Source: Arenibacter antarcticus (GTDB lineage Bacteria; Bacteroidota; Bacteroidia; Flavobacteriales; Flavobacteriaceae). Taken from it: 64,000 bases of DNA. Every line of letters begins with the position of its first letter. Within the stretch, counting starts at the first letter, position 1. Shown one piece after another: positions 47,058 to 57,094 of this stretch. The notes below the pieces were generated by a model. It saw only the letters and a list, made by a program, of their open reading frames with translations, was not told the origin of the DNA and did not search any database. Location: positions 1,116,001 to 1,180,000 of the forward strand of contig NZ_CP166679.1 of the NCBI RefSeq assembly GCF_041320605.1, in the 5' to 3' direction. The translations under genes and the position numbers were made by a program.

Positions 47058-47279
47058 ATGAGCAAAAAAATGAAAGAGTTTATAAAATTGCAGTCGGTTG
47101 TTATCATAGTTTATATGTTGGTTATTCCCTTTTTATTCTCAGGATTTAATAAAGATAAAACCGAAGAATACCTCCATGTCTTGGAGCACAATGGATATTT
47201 ATAGATTGCCACTTCAGAGGATGCTAAACCAAAAATAGAAGTGTTGAAAATAAAGATTCCAGAATTGGAGGAATTGTAA
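47058..47279 (+). pseudogene. remnant of an Asp-box lipoprotein gene
   Basis: The frame starts with a signal-peptide-like segment (SVVIIVYMLVIPFLFSGF), then jumps to EEYLHVLEHNGYL, a TAG stop at 47202, and continues as IATSEDAKPKIEVLKIKIPELEEL. The second half matches the C-terminus of the Asp-box protein at 54168-55448 (NVIEHEGYILIAFSG, IEVLKIKITDLEKL). The core of the propeller (~330 codons) is missing. A deletion plus a nonsense codon makes this a clear relic. Confidence 0.82.
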
Positions 47280-47624
47280 AGCAACCTACAATTGATTTTT
47301 GTATTGAGGATACCAACCATAATGTAAGAAATATTTATTTCAGAAATGGGCCATGATCTATGTACACTAAGGGAATTTATCAGAAATGCGCGAAGGGTGG
47401 ATTTTCGGGAAAAGGGTTAAGACATTAAGTTGGTTAAATTACAATTCGGTTATAATCAGCCCAATATTTTAAGGATTGTCATGATGTATTGAAGTATGGC
47501 ATACCTGCCTTACTATGTTTTTTCAAATAGGTTAATTCATTATGACTGAGAAACGTGACATTATCAAAAAAGGAGTTGTCTAGCTATTTCTGAAATTTAT
47601 ATATCTCTGTTAAACTCGTATAAA
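47280..47624. other. decayed intergenic region
   Basis: 345 bases between the pseudogene and the FG-GAP gene. A frame from about 47292 reads IDFCIEDTNHNVRNIYFRNGP, stop, SMYTKGIYQKCAKGGFSGKG; it looks like a broken coding piece but I cannot name the parent gene. Confidence 0.35.
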
Positions 47625-49634
47625 ATGTTTTCTAAAAAAAGCGTTATTATTGGAACTGTAATTATTTCTTCCCTAGTGTCATGTAGTACTGACCCCAGTA
47701 ATAAGCCCGTATCTTCTAACAATAACAATGGAATACAAAAGCTCGAATTCAACAATCCGGGTTTATTGGTAGATCTCGATGTGGGGTTTAAATCGGTACC
47801 AATGCCCATGGATTTTGATGGGGATGGGGATTTAGATCTACTCGTATCCCAATCAGGAAGCTATGTGGAATCTGGGGTGTTCTATTACGAAAACATTAGC
47901 GGAAATGTGGATATGCCAATTTTTAGATATGGAGAACGGGTTTCCACAGAAAGATTTCGACTAGGGTATGATGGAAAATGTTTTGAAGTATCCGAAGTTG
48001 ATGGGCAGTATCATGTTTTAACTCCAGACAAAACAAATGATCAATTATTGATGTATGCCGATGTTCCCGAAAATGTATTTTGGAAACGCGTAACATTACA
48101 AATACCAGCCACAGGGCATATACAGGACACCAAATATAATACCTGGAAATTAATCGACTTTGACGATGATTCAATTTATGATTTAATGTGTGGCCTGTCC
48201 TCAAAGTATGGAGATTACCTACTTTTTTTTAGAAACAATGGCAGTAATGAATCCCCTCAATATGAGGCACCCCAAAAAGTGCTAACAGCATCTGGGGAAC
48301 CCATAGGACATCATCTCTATTTGGAAGTCCCTTTGGCAGATTACGATCATGACGGGGATCTGGACTACATTGCTATAAGTGATTTTTCAACTATAATATA
48401 CTTTAAAAATAAGGGGAATTCAAAAAAATATAGTTATCAAGAAGGGCAACTCTTAAAATATAAAGATGAACCAATACAATTGTATTCACTATATGGAAAT
48501 GCTACTAGATTACGTGCAGTAGATTTAAATCAGGACGGTTTCGTGGATATCTTGGCAGGTGACGAAGACGGAAAGGTCTCCTTTTTGAAAAATACAGGTA
48601 AAATAGTGGATGGAATCCCAGAATTCCTGCCGCCTAGGTTCTTGCAACAAGAAGCCAAGTTCGTGGACGTAGGTGCTTTGGCCACGCCCCGTGTTTATGA
48701 CTGGGATGGGGATGGACTCCAAGATATTATAAGTGGTAATGGAGCTGGTGATATTTGCTTTATCAAAAATTTGGGAGGATACCTCCCTAAATGGGATGCC
48801 CCTAAACCCTTAGAAGTGGCAGGAGTTCCTATAAGGATAATCCCGACCGAGGCACTACCCAATACCGAAGAACCGCATTGGGGCTATACCACCATTGATG
48901 TAGGCGATTGGGACGGTGATGGGTTAGCGGATATTCTAGTGAACGACCACAACGGAAATATCGTGTGGTTAAAAAACATTGGAAGTCGGAAAGCACCAAA
49001 ACTTTGCAAACCAAAACCTATTGAGGTAGAGTGGGAAGGAGAATCACAAAAACCGGCATGGACACCTGGAGTCTCCGTAGGAAAGGAATTACTTGCACCT
49101 TGGCGGACTTCTCCGTTCATAATGGATGTAAACCAGGATGGACTTAACGATTTGGTCATGCTAGATTATGAAGGATATCTCGTTGTTTATCCTAGAATTA
49201 AGGAAGGGGGTTCCCTAAAATTGGGACATCCTATGCGTAATTTCGTCTTCCCCGATGGAAACCCTATTTTATTAAATCAATTAAGCGGTTCCAGCCATGG
49301 CAGGTTAAAAATAACATTTGCCGATTGGGATGGCGATGGCTTAGAAGATCTTGTCTTTTCCTCTAAACCTGCTGTGGATTGGATGAAAAACATGGGAACG
49401 AAAGACGGCAAAATGGTTCTGCAATACATGGGACGGGTGGTCTCCAAAACACTTATGGGCCATACCGATGGGCCAGTAGTGTCCGACTTTAACAACGACG
49501 GTGTTCCCGACCTATTGGTAGGAACGGAAACTGGGGTCTTATACTATTGGGAAAGACCTAATCACGAAATAACTACTACCATGACCACAACAGGAAAACA
49601 GCAACCCGCAAAATATAAATATTTTAAACGCTAG
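47625..49634 (+). CDS. FG-GAP/VCBS-repeat lipoprotein
   Basis: 669 residues with lipobox (IIISSLVSC type: VIISSLVSCSTD). Eight calcium-binding repeats of DxDxDGxxD form are visible (DFDGDGDLD, DYDHDGDLD, DLNQDGFVD, DWDGDGLQD, DWDGDGLAD, DVNQDGLND, DWDGDGLED, DFNNDGVPD), predicting a large beta-propeller. Such proteins bind carbohydrate or act as lyase-like modules; a catalytic role is not shown. Outer surface. Plus-strand unit of the locus. Confidence 0.85.
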   Translation: MFSKKSVIIGTVIISSLVSCSTDPSNKPVSSNNNNGIQKLEFNNPGLLVDLDVGFKSVPMPMDFDGDGDLDLLVSQSGSYVESGVFYYENISGNVDMPIFRYGERVSTERFRLGYDGKCFEVSEVDGQYHVLTPDKTNDQLLMYADVPENVFWKRVTLQIPATGHIQDTKYNTWKLIDFDDDSIYDLMCGLSSKYGDYLLFFRNNGSNESPQYEAPQKVLTASGEPIGHHLYLEVPLADYDHDGDLDYIAISDFSTIIYFKNKGNSKKYSYQEGQLLKYKDEPIQLYSLYGNATRLRAVDLNQDGFVDILAGDEDGKVSFLKNTGKIVDGIPEFLPPRFLQQEAKFVDVGALATPRVYDWDGDGLQDIISGNGAGDICFIKNLGGYLPKWDAPKPLEVAGVPIRIIPTEALPNTEEPHWGYTTIDVGDWDGDGLADILVNDHNGNIVWLKNIGSRKAPKLCKPKPIEVEWEGESQKPAWTPGVSVGKELLAPWRTSPFIMDVNQDGLNDLVMLDYEGYLVVYPRIKEGGSLKLGHPMRNFVFPDGNPILLNQLSGSSHGRLKITFADWDGDGLEDLVFSSKPAVDWMKNMGTKDGKMVLQYMGRVVSKTLMGHTDGPVVSDFNNDGVPDLLVGTETGVLYYWERPNHEITTTMTTTGKQQPAKYKYFKR

Positions 49635-49809
49635 TCCTCAATATTTTAGAGCTTTAGGAGTTGGATAACTTCTGCAATCCAACTCCTGATCAAAAATAGA
49701 TTCCAAGCAGTTTTAGCCGGTAAAACAGTATTCATCAAAAGAGCAACAAACAAAGAATTTGTAAAGGGCAGCCCCTTAAAAGTCAAAAACCATCTATCTA
49801 TAATAAGAC

Positions 49810-52616
49810 ATGATATCCAAGAAAATACTTTATTTATTAATAGCCCTTGGGTTTTCCGTACAATTATATCCCCAGAAAACAAAGGTGGTACATCTTTCTG
49901 GCACCGACGCTGCCAATACCGTTGAGTGGGATTTCTATTGCACGGATGGCCAAAATAGTAAAAAATGGTCTAAAATAGCTGTTCCTTCCAATTGGGAATT
50001 GCAAGGTTTTGGCACTTACAACTATGGGCACGATTGGAAAAACAAGGATAAGAAATTGGGCTTGGAACACGGGCTGTACAAACATACATTTACTGTTCCC
50101 GAAAATTGGAAAGGCAAAACTATCAATATTGTTTTTGATGGCTCCATGACCGACACCAAGGTTAAGATAAACGGAAAGTCTGCAGGAACAACACATCAGG
50201 GAGGTTTTACCAGGTTTAAATATGACATCAGCAAATTATTAAAATATGGCCAGACCAACTTATTGGAAGTTGATGTAGCCAAACAATCCGAAAACGAATC
50301 GATAAACCGTGCCGAAAGACAGGCCGATTTTTGGATTTTCGGAGGTATTTACCGTCCAGTTTTTCTAGAGATACTTCCTAAAATCCATGTAACCCGTGCG
50401 GCTATAGACGCTAAAGCGGATGGGGCCTTGAAGGTTCTAATTGCGGTCAACAACCCTAAATTGAACTATTCGGTCACAGTCCATCTTTATGATTTAAAAG
50501 GCAATAAAATCCATACAGAACATTTAGGCTATTTAAAGAAAGGCAACTCAGAAGAAATTTTTTCGACGAAGTTTAACAACATTAAATCCTGGAATCCCGA
50601 ATGGCCCACTTTGTACGACATTACCTTTGAATTAAAGCATGAAAATTCGGTTTTACATGAAGTTACAAAACGGATTGGTTTTCGTACAATAGAACTTCGC
50701 CAACATGATGGATTTTATATAAATGAAGAAAAAGTAATCTTCAAAGGCGTCAATCGACACTCCTTCTGGCCCGAAACAGGACGCAGTCTGAGTGAGGAAA
50801 ATCACCTCGAGGACATTAGACTAATGAAAGAGATGAATATGAATGCAGTGCGTATGTCACATTATGTTCCCGACAAGCGTTTCCTTGAATTGTGCGATTC
50901 CCTTGGCATTTTTGTATTGAATGAAGTTACCGGTTGGCAGGATGGTTACGATACCCTTGTAGGTCCTAAAATGATAAAAGAAGTTGTATTAAAAGATGAA
51001 AATCACCCCAGTGTGATAATTTGGGCCCATGGCAACGAGGGAGGCTGGAATTTTGCCAATGAAAAATGGATCCACTATTGGGATATCCAAAAACGCCCAG
51101 TAATTTATCCATGGTTACTGCGTAACGGAGTAGATACCAGTCATTATCCCGAATATAATTATGCTACTGGAAGGTTAGTTTCCGGCATCGATCCCTTTAT
51201 GGCCACTGAGCTATTACATGGTCTTTATGATGGGGGCTAGGTGCCGGGCTAGATGAATATTGGCGTAACTATCAAACTAGTCCACTGTTTGCGGGTGGGT
51301 TTCTATGGGCATTTTCAGACGAGGCCGTTTTACGAACCGATAAACCTGGCCATGTATTAGATGGTGACGGCCACCATGCTCCTGACGGAATTCTAGGGCC
51401 CCATCGTGAAAAAGAAGCCAGTTTTTATACCATAAAGGAGGTCTGGTCCCCAGTTCAAATTTCACCTGTCACCATTAACAAGGAGTGGAACGGAACCCTG
51501 ATTTTAAATAATAAATTTATTTATACCAATTTAAGTCAATGTTCATTTAATTGGAAAACTTTAAAAACAGAAATAGGAAGTAATGAAAAACAAATAGTTG
51601 GCACGGGTCATATTTTAGGCCCGGACACTGCACCAGGTACCGCCTCAAAAATAAAACTAGACTGTCGCAAAGCCCTTCAAGATGCCGATATATTTGAATT
51701 TACCGCCAAAGACCACAATGGAAAAGAACTATATACATGGAGCTGGCCTATTGTACAGCCCGATAAAAAGGCCACAGAACTATTGCGGCTTATTTCCAAT
51801 ACCGCCAAAGAAATAAGCATAAAAGAACTGGATGGAACAATAAGTGCCTCCGCTAATGGAGTTCAAATTGTATTTAACAAAAAGGATGGCACCCTTCATT
51901 CCGTTAAAAATAGTAAGGGAGAAATCTCAATTACCGGAGGAGCAGTTCCAGCTGGGAGCACTGCTCAAATTACAGATACAAAATGGGGAAAAGACGAAGA
52001 TGGAAACTTCCGATTCGAAATTTTAGGCGATAACTATCCCGAACGTATAATCTGGAAATTTCACAGAACCGGCCTATTGCAAATAGAAGCAAGTCCGCTT
52101 CAAAAAAAGATGGAAGGTATTGATTATATAGGCATTTCATTCGATTATCCCGAAGATAAATGTATTGGGGTAAGGTGGATGGGCAGAGGACCTTATAGGG
52201 TATGGAGGAATAGGATCAAGGGTAGTAATTTTGGGGTGTGGGAAAAACAGTACAATAATACGGTTACTGGAGAAACTTTTAATAATTTGATTTACCCAGA
52301 ATTTAAAGGATATCACGGTAATTTGTATTGGGCGCGACTTAAAACTACGGAAACCCCGTTTACCATTATTTCTGAAACCCCAAATTTATATTTTCAACTC
52401 TTTCGGCCAAAAGAACCGGAGCATGCTTCAAGTAAGGTATCCCCCCTATTTCCAATGGGCAATCTTTCCTTCTTATATGAAATTCCAGCCATAGGAACCA
52501 AATTCAAGGAGCCCAGTAAGCTCGGTCCAAAGAGTCAAAAAGGTTTTTATTCGGGACGTCCAGGTGATGAAAATTATCCTATTAAATTATGGCTCGATTT
52601 TAGGGCCGAAAATTAA
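49810..52616 (+). pseudogene. GH2-family glycosidase with frameshift
   Basis: Signal peptide (LYLLIALGFSVQLYPQ), GH2 sugar-binding jelly roll (WELQGFGTYNYGHDW, QADFWIFGGIYRPVFLE), immunoglobulin-like domain, TIM barrel with acid/base motif HGNEGGW and nucleophile region ATELLHGLYDGG. The first frame stops at 51240 directly after GLYDGG; the reading continues without a stop in the next frame (GAGLDEYW ...) to 52616. Restoring one G in the G5 run at 51232-51236 gives DGGLGAGLDEYW and one ~935-residue protein. The break is at the catalytic domain, so as written the enzyme is cut. It may be a real mutation or a homopolymer sequencing error. Confidence 0.87.
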
Positions 52617-52804
52617 AACTTTCAACAATGTTCTTTACTCTTTACAGCAAGGGGTCAAAATTTAAATAACCATCTACCATGAAAATCAACCTTGTCAATT
52701 ATCTATTTTAAAAGGTGTTTTCCTATTTATTAATCAATATAACCGCGCAAAAATTAAATTAATGTCAAATAAAGTTGCTGTTTTTAAATATATTAATTAA
52801 TATA

Positions 52805-52820
52805 GCTTAATCGTTAAAGC
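52805..52820. promoter_or_regulatory. putative LacI-type operator 2
   Basis: GCTTAATCGTTAAAGC, 65 bases before the ATG of the M14 gene. It differs from the site at 59350 at one position; both sit in the same AT-rich context (ATTAATTA... upstream, CAAT downstream). Confidence 0.65.
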
Positions 52821-52884
52821 AATCTAATGTAAGAACCTAACTAAGGTGTTACAATGATTTTAATAGCCCTCTAACATTAAATAT

Positions 52885-54171
52885 ATGTCCAGCACTAAAG
52901 TAAGTAGACGAAATTTCATAGTGAAAACTGGTTTCATTTCAGCTTCCGTCACGCTATTTCCAAGCTTAATTCCGGTGAAATCATTTGGTATAAGTCCAAG
53001 TTTTAATCAGAAAATATTCGTTTCAACCAATTTTGTCAACGGTGGTGGAAAAGTTACTATCCAGGATGAAGAGTTGAACATTATCCGAATTAGCGCTCAT
53101 GATGAAGGTGAGGGGGGTTGGAGCAAAATCTGGTGGCATTTTATGGTAGCGGGAATTAACCTTAAAGATGAAATTATTCTTGAGTTGGAATTGGGGGCAG
53201 GGGCAAATAATCAATTGTTTTTTAGTTATGACCAGAAAAATTGGGGACTTACCAATGCTGGGGAAATAAAAAGTATAGACGACAAAGACTTTATTGTTGT
53301 TAAACATATCATTAGAGGGGAAAAAACATGGTTTTCCTATGATTTGCCTTATACGCCCGAGCACATTAACGCTATTCTGGCCGAAAAGGTAAAGACTTAT
53401 CCGGACATCAAAACTCTAGATTTTTGCAAAACAAAAAAAGGAAGACAGGTCAGCGCATTTCTACTCAAAAATACAGGGCCTGATTCAGATTTTAAGTATG
53501 GCATTTGGCTGCAGGCCAGAGCACATGCCTTTGAATCGGGAAGTAGTTGGGTCTTGCATGAACTTATGTGCTGGTTAATGTCCAATGGCACAGAGGCCAA
53601 AGCATTAAGGAGTATTTCACAAATATTTATTTTGCCCATTGTAGATGTCGATTCTGTTGTGGAAGGTAGAACAGGAAAGAATCAGAAACCACACGACCAT
53701 AACCGTGGATGGGACAAGGAATCATCATTCTGGCCTGAAATGACCGAATCTAAGTTACAACTAGCGCAATGGGCCAAAAATGGAAAAATGGATTTATTCA
53801 TTGATTTTCATGGTCCGGGAAATTCTAGCCACCCCTACTTTATTGTGCCTTTAGCAAAGGATTTGTCCAGTGCAAAACAACGACAAAATAGGTTGAATTT
53901 TTTCCAAAGCTTGGATGCAAGGCCAATCAATGAAATGAATAAGTTGACACAGTCTATGACCCAATTTTATTTCAGTGAGCGTGTAGAAATAAAAGGCAAG
54001 GAAAACGCGGTTAAATGGGTAAATGAAAATACAACGGACAATGTTGTTTCCTTGACCTTGGAGGTGAATATGGGCACTCCCTTAAGTACACAATCCGGTT
54101 ATAGGGCGGAGGCTATTGCACTAGGAGAGGCAATATCAAAATATTTTATAAATAAACACCATCAAAAATGA
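52885..54171 (+). CDS. Tat-exported M14-type carboxypeptidase-like protein
   Basis: 428 residues. Twin-arginine signal (VSRRNFIVKTGFISA). Residues ~45-170 resemble the N-terminal domain of cytosolic-carboxypeptidase-type M14 proteins (FFSYDQKNWG region). The catalytic domain has zinc ligands RAHAFESG (His..Glu) and DFHGPG (His) and the likely catalytic Glu in SLTLEVNMG. A peptidase in a sugar locus is unusual; M14-fold enzymes can also act as esterases or amidases. LacI-type operator upstream; overlaps the next gene by 4 bases. Confidence 0.82.
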   Translation: MSSTKVSRRNFIVKTGFISASVTLFPSLIPVKSFGISPSFNQKIFVSTNFVNGGGKVTIQDEELNIIRISAHDEGEGGWSKIWWHFMVAGINLKDEIILELELGAGANNQLFFSYDQKNWGLTNAGEIKSIDDKDFIVVKHIIRGEKTWFSYDLPYTPEHINAILAEKVKTYPDIKTLDFCKTKKGRQVSAFLLKNTGPDSDFKYGIWLQARAHAFESGSSWVLHELMCWLMSNGTEAKALRSISQIFILPIVDVDSVVEGRTGKNQKPHDHNRGWDKESSFWPEMTESKLQLAQWAKNGKMDLFIDFHGPGNSSHPYFIVPLAKDLSSAKQRQNRLNFFQSLDARPINEMNKLTQSMTQFYFSERVEIKGKENAVKWVNENTTDNVVSLTLEVNMGTPLSTQSGYRAEAIALGEAISKYFINKHHQK

Positions 54172-55448
54172 AAAACAGAATACAAAATCTATTCATCTCT
54201 TATCAAGAGAGATCTAAATCTATAATGGTCATTAGTCTGTTTTTGGTCATTGGTTTGGGCTGTAAAAGTCAGCAAAATTATCCCGACCCAAGTACTAATC
54301 CAACTTCAAATTTAATGTTGCAGGGAGACTGGGTTCAAAATCCACATGATATTAATTTTAGTGATCTTCCCAAGATTCCTTATGAACATGTGGTTGTGAG
54401 CAATGTACAGGAGGAAGGCAATAGCGCAGAATATATCTTTTCAGGTAAAACCTTTAAAGGAGGTGTAAATCAGCATAGTTATTTGATATTCCATGCGAAT
54501 AAATTTTGGCTAATGTGGAGTGAGGGCCCAGGTGTGGAGGACCGAGTGGGGCAAGTGGTAAAATATGCCACAAGTCCAGACGGAATCGAATGGACCGAGC
54601 CTAAAATAATGACTCCGTATCTATCGAACTCAAGCCCTACATCAGAATTTTATAATACTAGAAACCCTAAAGGAATGCGCTGGATTGCAAGAGGTTTTTG
54701 GCTATATAACGGAGAACTTCTGGCGTTGGCGGCTTCAGATGAGGCAGCAGGATTTTTTGGACCAAGCCTTGAATTAAGGGCTTTTAAATGGGATGAGACT
54801 ACCCAAATGTGGAAAGATGATGGTCTAATTATGGATGATGCTATAAATAACTTCCCTCCAAAAAAAATTCCTTCGGGAGAATGGATGATGTCAAGAAGAT
54901 CCCATGACTACAAAGTAAAAGGAGTGGACTTTATGGTTGGTGGGATCGACGGAAAAGATAGTTGGAAAGTTTTTCCAGTTTTGGGCACGACTAGTGAATT
55001 AGCCGCAGAAGAGCCCTATTGGTGGGTTCTCCCGGATGAAAAAAGTCTCATGGCGCTGTTTCGCGATAATCGGCAAAGCGGATATTTATATAGGGCATTT
55101 TCTACAGATAACGGCCGTACTTGGTCGAAACCTATTCAAACTAATTTTCCCGATGCAAGATCCAAATTTCATGGTTTGAGATTGAGCAATGGAAAGTACA
55201 TACTGGTTTCCAACCCCCACCCAACAAAACGAGATCCGATTGCCCTGTCCATTAGCGATGATGGCATGGTATTTACAAAAATGGGCTACTTAATGGGCGG
55301 GCGGCAAATAGATTACCCCAATGTAATTGAACACGAAGGATATATTTTGATTGCCTTTTCTGGAACCAAACAAAAAATAGAAGTCCTAAAAATAAAAATT
55401 ACAGATTTGGAAAAATTAAATATGTCAGGTTACGATCCAAAACAATAG
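54168..55448 (+). CDS. Asp-box (sialidase-fold) lipoprotein
   Basis: 426 residues (start ATG 54168 overlaps the M14 stop; MVISLFLVIGLGCKS at 54225 is an alternative with a good lipobox). Propeller signs: SPDGIEW, STDNGRTW, SISDDGMVF, and the end GYILIAFSGTKQKIEV. The same C-terminus is the one preserved in the relic at 47058-47279, so this family has at least two copies here. Substrate unknown. Confidence 0.83.
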   Translation: MKNRIQNLFISYQERSKSIMVISLFLVIGLGCKSQQNYPDPSTNPTSNLMLQGDWVQNPHDINFSDLPKIPYEHVVVSNVQEEGNSAEYIFSGKTFKGGVNQHSYLIFHANKFWLMWSEGPGVEDRVGQVVKYATSPDGIEWTEPKIMTPYLSNSSPTSEFYNTRNPKGMRWIARGFWLYNGELLALAASDEAAGFFGPSLELRAFKWDETTQMWKDDGLIMDDAINNFPPKKIPSGEWMMSRRSHDYKVKGVDFMVGGIDGKDSWKVFPVLGTTSELAAEEPYWWVLPDEKSLMALFRDNRQSGYLYRAFSTDNGRTWSKPIQTNFPDARSKFHGLRLSNGKYILVSNPHPTKRDPIALSISDDGMVFTKMGYLMGGRQIDYPNVIEHEGYILIAFSGTKQKIEVLKIKITDLEKLNMSGYDPKQ

Positions 55449-55449
55449 A

Positions 55450-55527
55450 ATGAATACACTAAAACACCTCCTTCTTGTTTCTTACTTCAAACATTCTACG
55501 ACACAGCTGCAGGGCCAAAACAACTAA
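55450..55527 (+). pseudogene. signal-peptide-like stub
   Basis: A 25-codon frame (MNTLKHLLLVSYF ... QLQGQNN) that begins inside the stop codon region of the Asp-box gene and ends 4 bases before the symporter start. It looks like the start of a secreted protein whose body is gone, but may be chance or a leader. Confidence 0.35.
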
Positions 55528-55530
55528 TTA

Positions 55531-57051
55531 ATGGACGTCTCTATACGAACCGCCGATATTATTACGATTCTCGTCTATCTACTGGGGCTCCTGGGGGTTG
55601 GTATTTATTTTTCAAAAAGAAACAAGACCACAGAGGATTATTTTTTAGGAAGCAGATCCTTCTCAGGATGGGTTTTAGGGCTTTCTATGCTTGGAACAAT
55701 TGTTAGTTCAGCTACTTTTTTGGCCCTTCCCGCTGCGGCCTACATATTGGATTGGCGACAGCTAACCATAAGTTTAGCGGTACCTTTTATTACCGTACTT
55801 GCCGTTTTAATATTTATCCCTTTTTTTCGCCGAGGAAAACTCATTTCTGCCTTTGAGTACTTAGGGGACAGATATGGCAAGGTCCCTAGAATCTATGGCA
55901 CGGTAAGTTTTATTATCCTACAACTCATAAGAATGGCTCAGATTTTATTTTTAGTGTCGCTGGTCATTCAATTTTTAACAGGAGCTCCCATCAGCTTAGT
56001 AATAATAGGAACAGGAATCTTCATAGGGATTTATACTATTATGGGAGGTTTCGAAGCTGTTATTTGGACTGATGTTTTACAGTCAATAATATTAATTGTG
56101 GGAGGGATCCTTTGTTGTATATGGGTGGTCGTGGATCTTCCCGGAGGGTTAGGACAGATTTTCGAGGTCGGTTCGGCCAATAATAAATTTAGTTTGGGCG
56201 AAATGAACTTCGATTTGGGTAAACGTACATTTTACACCGTAGCAATTTTAGGGGTTATCAATTGGTTGGGCATCTATGCCGGGGATCAAAATATGGTACA
56301 ACGCTATGCATCGGCTAAATCTACCCGCGAGGCCAAAAAAGCAACCATAGTGTATTCAGCAATTGCGGTTCCAATGTGGATTATGTTCTTTTTTATAGGC
56401 ACGGCTCTTTTCGTGTACTATGAGGAATTTCCTAATACAGTAATAAACAGCCTCGAAGCAGACCAGATCCTTCCCTATTTTATACTATCTGAGATTCCTC
56501 CTGTAATTACAGGGATAGTTATTTCGGCTGTTATTGCCGCCGGGATGAGTACGATGGATTCTGGCATAAACTCGATCTCAACAGTAACAGTGATCGATTT
56601 GATGAAACCTTGGTTGAACAAAGGGAAATCTGATAGCTTCTACTTGAAATCGGCTCATATAATCGCCTGTATGGTAACGATCATAGTCATTAGTGGAGCC
56701 ATTGTATTCAGCATTATGGAAAAAGAAAGTATGAATGATATTAGTTTGATGGTCGCTAGCATATTTGGGGGATGTCTTATGGCTCTGTTTATAATGGGGT
56801 TTTTCACCAAACGTATTGATGGTTTTTCTGCCACCGTTGCCTTAGGTGTCGCGGTATCCTTAAATATCTACCTTGGACTTGGGGTTCTTGAAGTTTTGCC
56901 CGATTCAATTACCATCCCCATACATAGTTATTGGGTAGGCGCTATGGTCAATGGCACATTCATGATCGTTGCCTATGGAATCAGCTCCTTTAGAAAAAAC
57001 ACTTATAATGATTTATCAGGTCTTACTGTTTGGACAATGAAGAAAAATTAA
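55531..57051 (+). CDS. sodium:solute symporter (SSS family)
   Basis: 506 residues, about 13 transmembrane helices. SSS signatures: YFLGSRSFSGWVLGLSMLGTIVSSATF, YTIMGGFEAVIWTDVLQSIILI and AAGMSTMDSGINSISTV. Sodium-driven importer; substrate probably the sugar or acid released by the neighbouring enzymes. It follows the Asp-box gene closely and is followed by the FAD-dependent oxidoreductase. Confidence 0.92.
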   Translation: MDVSIRTADIITILVYLLGLLGVGIYFSKRNKTTEDYFLGSRSFSGWVLGLSMLGTIVSSATFLALPAAAYILDWRQLTISLAVPFITVLAVLIFIPFFRRGKLISAFEYLGDRYGKVPRIYGTVSFIILQLIRMAQILFLVSLVIQFLTGAPISLVIIGTGIFIGIYTIMGGFEAVIWTDVLQSIILIVGGILCCIWVVVDLPGGLGQIFEVGSANNKFSLGEMNFDLGKRTFYTVAILGVINWLGIYAGDQNMVQRYASAKSTREAKKATIVYSAIAVPMWIMFFFIGTALFVYYEEFPNTVINSLEADQILPYFILSEIPPVITGIVISAVIAAGMSTMDSGINSISTVTVIDLMKPWLNKGKSDSFYLKSAHIIACMVTIIVISGAIVFSIMEKESMNDISLMVASIFGGCLMALFIMGFFTKRIDGFSATVALGVAVSLNIYLGLGVLEVLPDSITIPIHSYWVGAMVNGTFMIVAYGISSFRKNTYNDLSGLTVWTMKKN

Positions 57052-57094
57052 TAAAGAGGAAAAGCTTACCGAATTATTCATGTAGAAAATTAAA

